Below, piece by piece: positions 60,881 to 64,000 of a stretch of 64,000 nt of DNA (positions are counted from its first letter, which is position 1; each line of letters opens with the position of its first letter). Below the pieces are notes generated by a model, which saw only the letters and a list, made by a program, of their open reading frames with translations, made no database searches and had not been told where the DNA came from. The stretch comes from Clostridiales bacterium (GTDB lineage: Bacteria > Bacillota > Clostridia > Christensenellales > Aristaeellaceae): positions 496,001 through 560,000 of the forward strand of contig CP069419.1 of NCBI GenBank assembly GCA_017569285.1, in the 5' to 3' direction. The translations under genes and the position numbers were made by a program.

Positions 60881-63800
60881 TTACTCAAACAACCGCCGGA
60901 TATCCTGTTCGCTCAGCGCGCCCAGGGCGGATTCTCCCGGGGTGATCAGCCGGTCAAACAGCGCTTTCTTGCGCGTCCCGAGCTCCACCACCTGCTCCTC
61001 AATGCTCTCGCCGGTCACCAGGCGGATCACCTGGACCTTGTGCTTCTGGCCGATGCGGTGGGCCCGGTCGGTAGCCTGGTCCTCGGTGGCCGGGTTCCAC
61101 CACGGGTCATAGTGGATCACCAGGTCCGCGCCGGTCAGGTTCAGGCCGGACCCGCCGGCCCGCAGGCTGATCAGGAACACCTGTCCCTCCCCGGCGTTGA
61201 ACCGTTCCGTCAGGCTCAGCCGGTCCCCGGCCGGGGTTTCCCCGTCCAGGTACATGGTGGAAAAGCCCTGCTCCTCCAGCCGGCGGCGCAGGATCTTCAG
61301 CATGCTCGTAAACTGGCTGAACAGCAGGATCCGCCGCCCGCTCCCGATCATGCCGGGAAGCACCTCCAGCAGCAGTTCCTCTTTGCCGCTTCCGCCCCGG
61401 TATTCATTCATGATCAGGGACGGATGGCAGCAGATCTGCCGCAGCTCCGTGATGGCGCTCAGCACCTCCATGCGGCCCTGCTGGATGCCCTTGGCTTCAA
61501 TAATATTGTTCACCTTCGGCCGCAGCCGCTCCAGGGCCGCCCGGTAAATCCGGTTCTGCTCCGGCGTCATCTGCGCGGTCAGGGTGATTTCCATCTTCTC
61601 CGGCAGTTCTTCCAACACGTCCTGCTTCAGCCGCCGGGTCAGGAACGGCCGGATCCGCCGCAGCAGGTCCTCCGCGTTCTCCCCGTCCTGGTATTTCCGC
61701 AGGAAGGTGTTGTAGCCGGGCAGGTAGCCGGGCAGCACAAAATCAAACAGGCTCCACAGCTCCCCGATTCCGTTCTCCATGGGAGTACCGGTGAGGGCAA
61801 ACCGGGTGTCGCCGCGCAGCTGTTTGGCTGCCTGGGCCGCCACGCTGCCCGCGTTCTTGATATTCTGGGCTTCATCCAGGATCAGGTACCGGAACGGGAT
61901 ATCCTTCAGCAGGTCGATATCCCGGCGGATCAGCGGATAGCTGGTGATGGCGATATCCACGTCCCCGTGCTCGGCAATGTGCCGGATCATCCCGGCGCGC
62001 TGCGCACCGGTGCCGTTCAGGATCACCGCGCTCATCTCCGGCGCGAAACGGCGGATCTCGCTCAGCCAGTTGTAGGTCAGCGACGTCGGGGCGACCACCA
62101 GGCTGGTGCGGCCGGTTTCCCGGGTAGCCTGCAGCAGGGCGATTACCTGGACTGTTTTTCCCAGTCCCATATCGTCCGCCAGGATCCCACCCATGTGCAT
62201 GCGGTCCAGGGCATACATCCACTCATACCCGCGCATCTGGTAATCCCGCAGCGTCAGCCCGGGCGCCAGGGCAGGCGCCTGGATTCCCTGTTCCCCGTTC
62301 ATCAGGGTCTCCGACATACGGCGGACGCTCTCGTCCGTTTCAATCGGGATTCCGCTGTTCTCCAGCATGCTGGCCAGGTAAGCCGCCCGATAGGCCCGCA
62401 GGGTGATCACGTCCCGCTCGGGTTCGCTCCCGTCGCGCACCGCCGCCTCATAGATCCCGGCGGCGGCTTCCTCCCAGTCCCCGAGGCTGCTCAGGTCCAG
62501 GAACTCCCCGCTCTTCAGCCGGAAATAGCGCCGCCTCCGGCTCAGCGCTTCGATGAGGTCCAGCAGTTCCTCCACCGGTTCGCCGTCCTTCAGCAGCATC
62601 AGCTCCAGCTTTTCCCCGTTCATTCGGATACTGCCGCTCAGCACCGGCCTCCGGGGCATAATGCGCCGGAAATCCCGGCTGAGGAATACCTCGCTGACCT
62701 CCTGCAGTTTTTTGACGCCCTCGCTGACAAAGCCAAACACTTCGTCGTTCCCGCTCAGGCGGATATTGTCCTTCCGGACGCGGAATCCCGCGTTCGCCAG
62801 GATCTCCAGCACCAGGTGCTCTCCCTCGGCATCCCGCAGCAGCAGCTTTTCGCCCTTGTCCAGGGCGATTTTCTTCTCCACCGGGGCAAACGGGTTCAGC
62901 ACCACGTCGCCGTAATGGAACTGGATGGAAGCCGTAACGCTCTTCCCGTCCCGGTCCAGGTAAACTTCCGTCCGCAGCGGCATCCGGATCAGCCGCTGCC
63001 GCAGGTCCCCGCTGATTTCCACGGCGCCACGCAGTTTGAGGTACGGCAGCACCTCCCCGATCACCCGGTCGGTTTCCTCCAGCGGATAATCGAACAGGCA
63101 CCTTCCTTCATACTGGTTTTTCCAGATCAGCAGGATCAGCTCCCGCTGGTTCTCCTCGGTCCGGATCAGGTTGCCGCCGGTCACCACCCAGGCGCAGTCT
63201 TCAGTTACCGGCAGCAGGTCTGCCGGCATCCGGGCCGCGGTCCGCAGCCCCCTCGGCCCGAGACTCATCTCAAACTGCAGGGCGATCGGTGCCCGCCGGA
63301 TCTGGCGGCAGCGGATCACCTTTCCGTTGCTGTCCATAATCCGCAGCGCCGTTTCCCCGATACGCTCCAGGATTTCCCGGGTAAACGGATCGGGCAGGTG
63401 CACCAGCCGGGCGCCCGAGCCGGTCCGCTCCCCTTCCCGGCCGGCAAACAGCTTCCGCAGCACGTCCAGCACTCGCATATCATCCCGGGAAAAGCGCATC
63501 CATTCCGGCTGCCAGGTAAATTCCTTGCCGAACGCCAGCGTTTCCCCGGCATCGACAGCATTCAGGAACGCCCGGATATCCCGCACGACGTAAAGCTTGT
63601 TTTCGCCGGCGCGGAGTCCGATCCGTACCTCCTGCCCCGGCTTCTGGGGCAGCACCAGCGTCACTTCCAGCCGGACGTTCGGCTCGGAAGGCATCTGGCG
63701 CAGGATCAGGTCGGTCAGCCCGGCCGCGTTCCGGGGCGCGTTCTTCTTCAGCATGGCTTCCGGAATCCCCGCCCGTTCGGCAGCCAGCCATGCCGCCACC

Positions 63801-64000
63801 GCGTGCCGGCAGCACCCCCGCTGGGTAAACAGTTCGCAGTCGCAGTGCAGTACGAGGCTCCGTCCCAGCGTCACGGTCCGGGGCGGTTTCCCGGCAACGG
63901 TATACCGCACCATGGCGCTGTCCTGATCGCTGACGCGGACGCTGCCTGCCTCCTCCAGTTCCTTTCCGGCGGCGAATTCCTCGGCGCCGGCCAGCCGTTC
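60881..64000 (-). CDS. SWIM-domain SNF2-family helicase (5' end outside window)
   Basis: The frame is open to the window edge, so the N-terminus is missing. At least 1,039 residues are present. A SWIM zinc finger comes first (LHCDCELFTQRGCCRHAVAA, C-x-C-x7-C-x-H-like near 63820-63850). A long bacterial SNF2 accessory region follows, then the helicase core: ILADDMGLGKTVQVIALLQA (motif I), LDEAQNIKNAGS (motif II), ALTGTPMENGIGELWSLFDF (motif III), and the C-terminal lobe with LLFSQFTSMLKILRRRLEEQ and ATDRAHRIGQKHKVQVIRLV (motif VI). It is a DNA-dependent ATPase that remodels protein-nucleic-acid complexes. The CotH operon promoter begins just past its stop. Confidence 0.93.
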   Translation of the reverse strand, partial: ERLAGAEEFAAGKELEEAGSVRVSDQDSAMVRYTVAGKPPRTVTLGRSLVLHCDCELFTQRGCCRHAVAAWLAAERAGIPEAMLKKNAPRNAAGLTDLILRQMPSEPNVRLEVTLVLPQKPGQEVRIGLRAGENKLYVVRDIRAFLNAVDAGETLAFGKEFTWQPEWMRFSRDDMRVLDVLRKLFAGREGERTGSGARLVHLPDPFTREILERIGETALRIMDSNGKVIRCRQIRRAPIALQFEMSLGPRGLRTAARMPADLLPVTEDCAWVVTGGNLIRTEENQRELILLIWKNQYEGRCLFDYPLEETDRVIGEVLPYLKLRGAVEISGDLRQRLIRMPLRTEVYLDRDGKSVTASIQFHYGDVVLNPFAPVEKKIALDKGEKLLLRDAEGEHLVLEILANAGFRVRKDNIRLSGNDEVFGFVSEGVKKLQEVSEVFLSRDFRRIMPRRPVLSGSIRMNGEKLELMLLKDGEPVEELLDLIEALSRRRRYFRLKSGEFLDLSSLGDWEEAAAGIYEAAVRDGSEPERDVITLRAYRAAYLASMLENSGIPIETDESVRRMSETLMNGEQGIQAPALAPGLTLRDYQMRGYEWMYALDRMHMGGILADDMGLGKTVQVIALLQATRETGRTSLVVAPTSLTYNWLSEIRRFAPEMSAVILNGTGAQRAGMIRHIAEHGDVDIAITSYPLIRRDIDLLKDIPFRYLILDEAQNIKNAGSVAAQAAKQLRGDTRFALTGTPMENGIGELWSLFDFVLPGYLPGYNTFLRKYQDGENAEDLLRRIRPFLTRRLKQDVLEELPEKMEITLTAQMTPEQNRIYRAALERLRPKVNNIIEAKGIQQGRMEVLSAITELRQICCHPSLIMNEYRGGSGKEELLLEVLPGMIGSGRRILLFSQFTSMLKILRRRLEEQGFSTMYLDGETPAGDRLSLTERFNAGEGQVFLISLRAGGSGLNLTGADLVIHYDPWWNPATEDQATDRAHRIGQKHKVQVIRLVTGESIEEQVVELGTRKKALFDRLITPGESALGALSEQDIRRLFE

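Noticed and set aside
59341-60945. Plus-strand open frame of 534 codons
   Set aside because: It is antisense to the CotH/lamin-tail gene, whose domains are clear, and it crosses the operon promoter.

Overview
The window reads as chromosome of a Gram-positive, Firmicutes-type bacterium. Ribosome binding sites are strong (AGGAGG/GGAGG), promoters are sigma-A-like (TTGACA/TATAAT with 17-18 bp spacers), and there are many secreted proteins, a LytR-CpsA-Psr protein, a CpsB/C/D tyrosine-phosphorylation set and no outer-membrane genes. The backbone is GC-rich and the gene mix (CotH/lamin-tail proteins, VTC polyphosphate polymerase, Big2 and CxxC-repeat surface proteins, degenerate 7TM kinases, LoaP) is what I would expect of gut or rumen Clostridia such as the Aristaeella/Christensenellales group. 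That placement is inference. Nearly all genes are on the minus strand.

Layout. 1-2.9 kb: a membrane sensor with beta-propeller repeats (runs off the left edge) and a periplasmic-type solute-binding protein. 3.1-12.9 kb: a small secreted protein, apt, tdk, a GH31 glycosidase, a GH13 branching enzyme, a secreted repeat protein, a P-type ATPase and tRNA-Thr(GGT). 13-22.3 kb: a 1,691-residue surface protein, a NarL-type response regulator, a histidine kinase, a degenerate 7TM kinase-like protein and acylphosphatase. 22.3-24.7 kb: two secreted proteins, one with Big2 domains.

24.7-50.8 kb is one long polysaccharide gene cluster read right to left from a promoter near 51.02 kb. The first gene is a LoaP/NusG-type antiterminator behind a leader of about 200 nt. 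Then come CpsC, CpsD, LCP, CpsB, two secreted proteins, a CapD/FlaA1 dehydratase, VanZ-like proteins, sugar activation enzymes, the initiating sugar transferase, decorating enzymes, glycosyltransferases, a Wzy-type polymerase and a Wzx flippase. The distal part, about 24.7-36.5 kb, is visibly AT-rich. It contains a transposase remnant and ends in a truncated FlaA1-like gene, so it looks like an exchanged serotype cassette.

51.2-52.3 kb: a plus-strand Gfo/Idh/MocA oxidoreductase with a MerR-type promoter. 52.3-60.9 kb: one operon of six genes, a CotH/lamin-tail protein, a DUF4956 membrane protein, a VTC polyphosphate polymerase, a CapA-like metallophosphatase, a ClpB-like AAA+ ATPase and an unrecognised 222-residue protein. 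This is the best candidate for an undescribed system in the window. 60.9-64 kb: a SWIM/SNF2 helicase that runs off the right edge.
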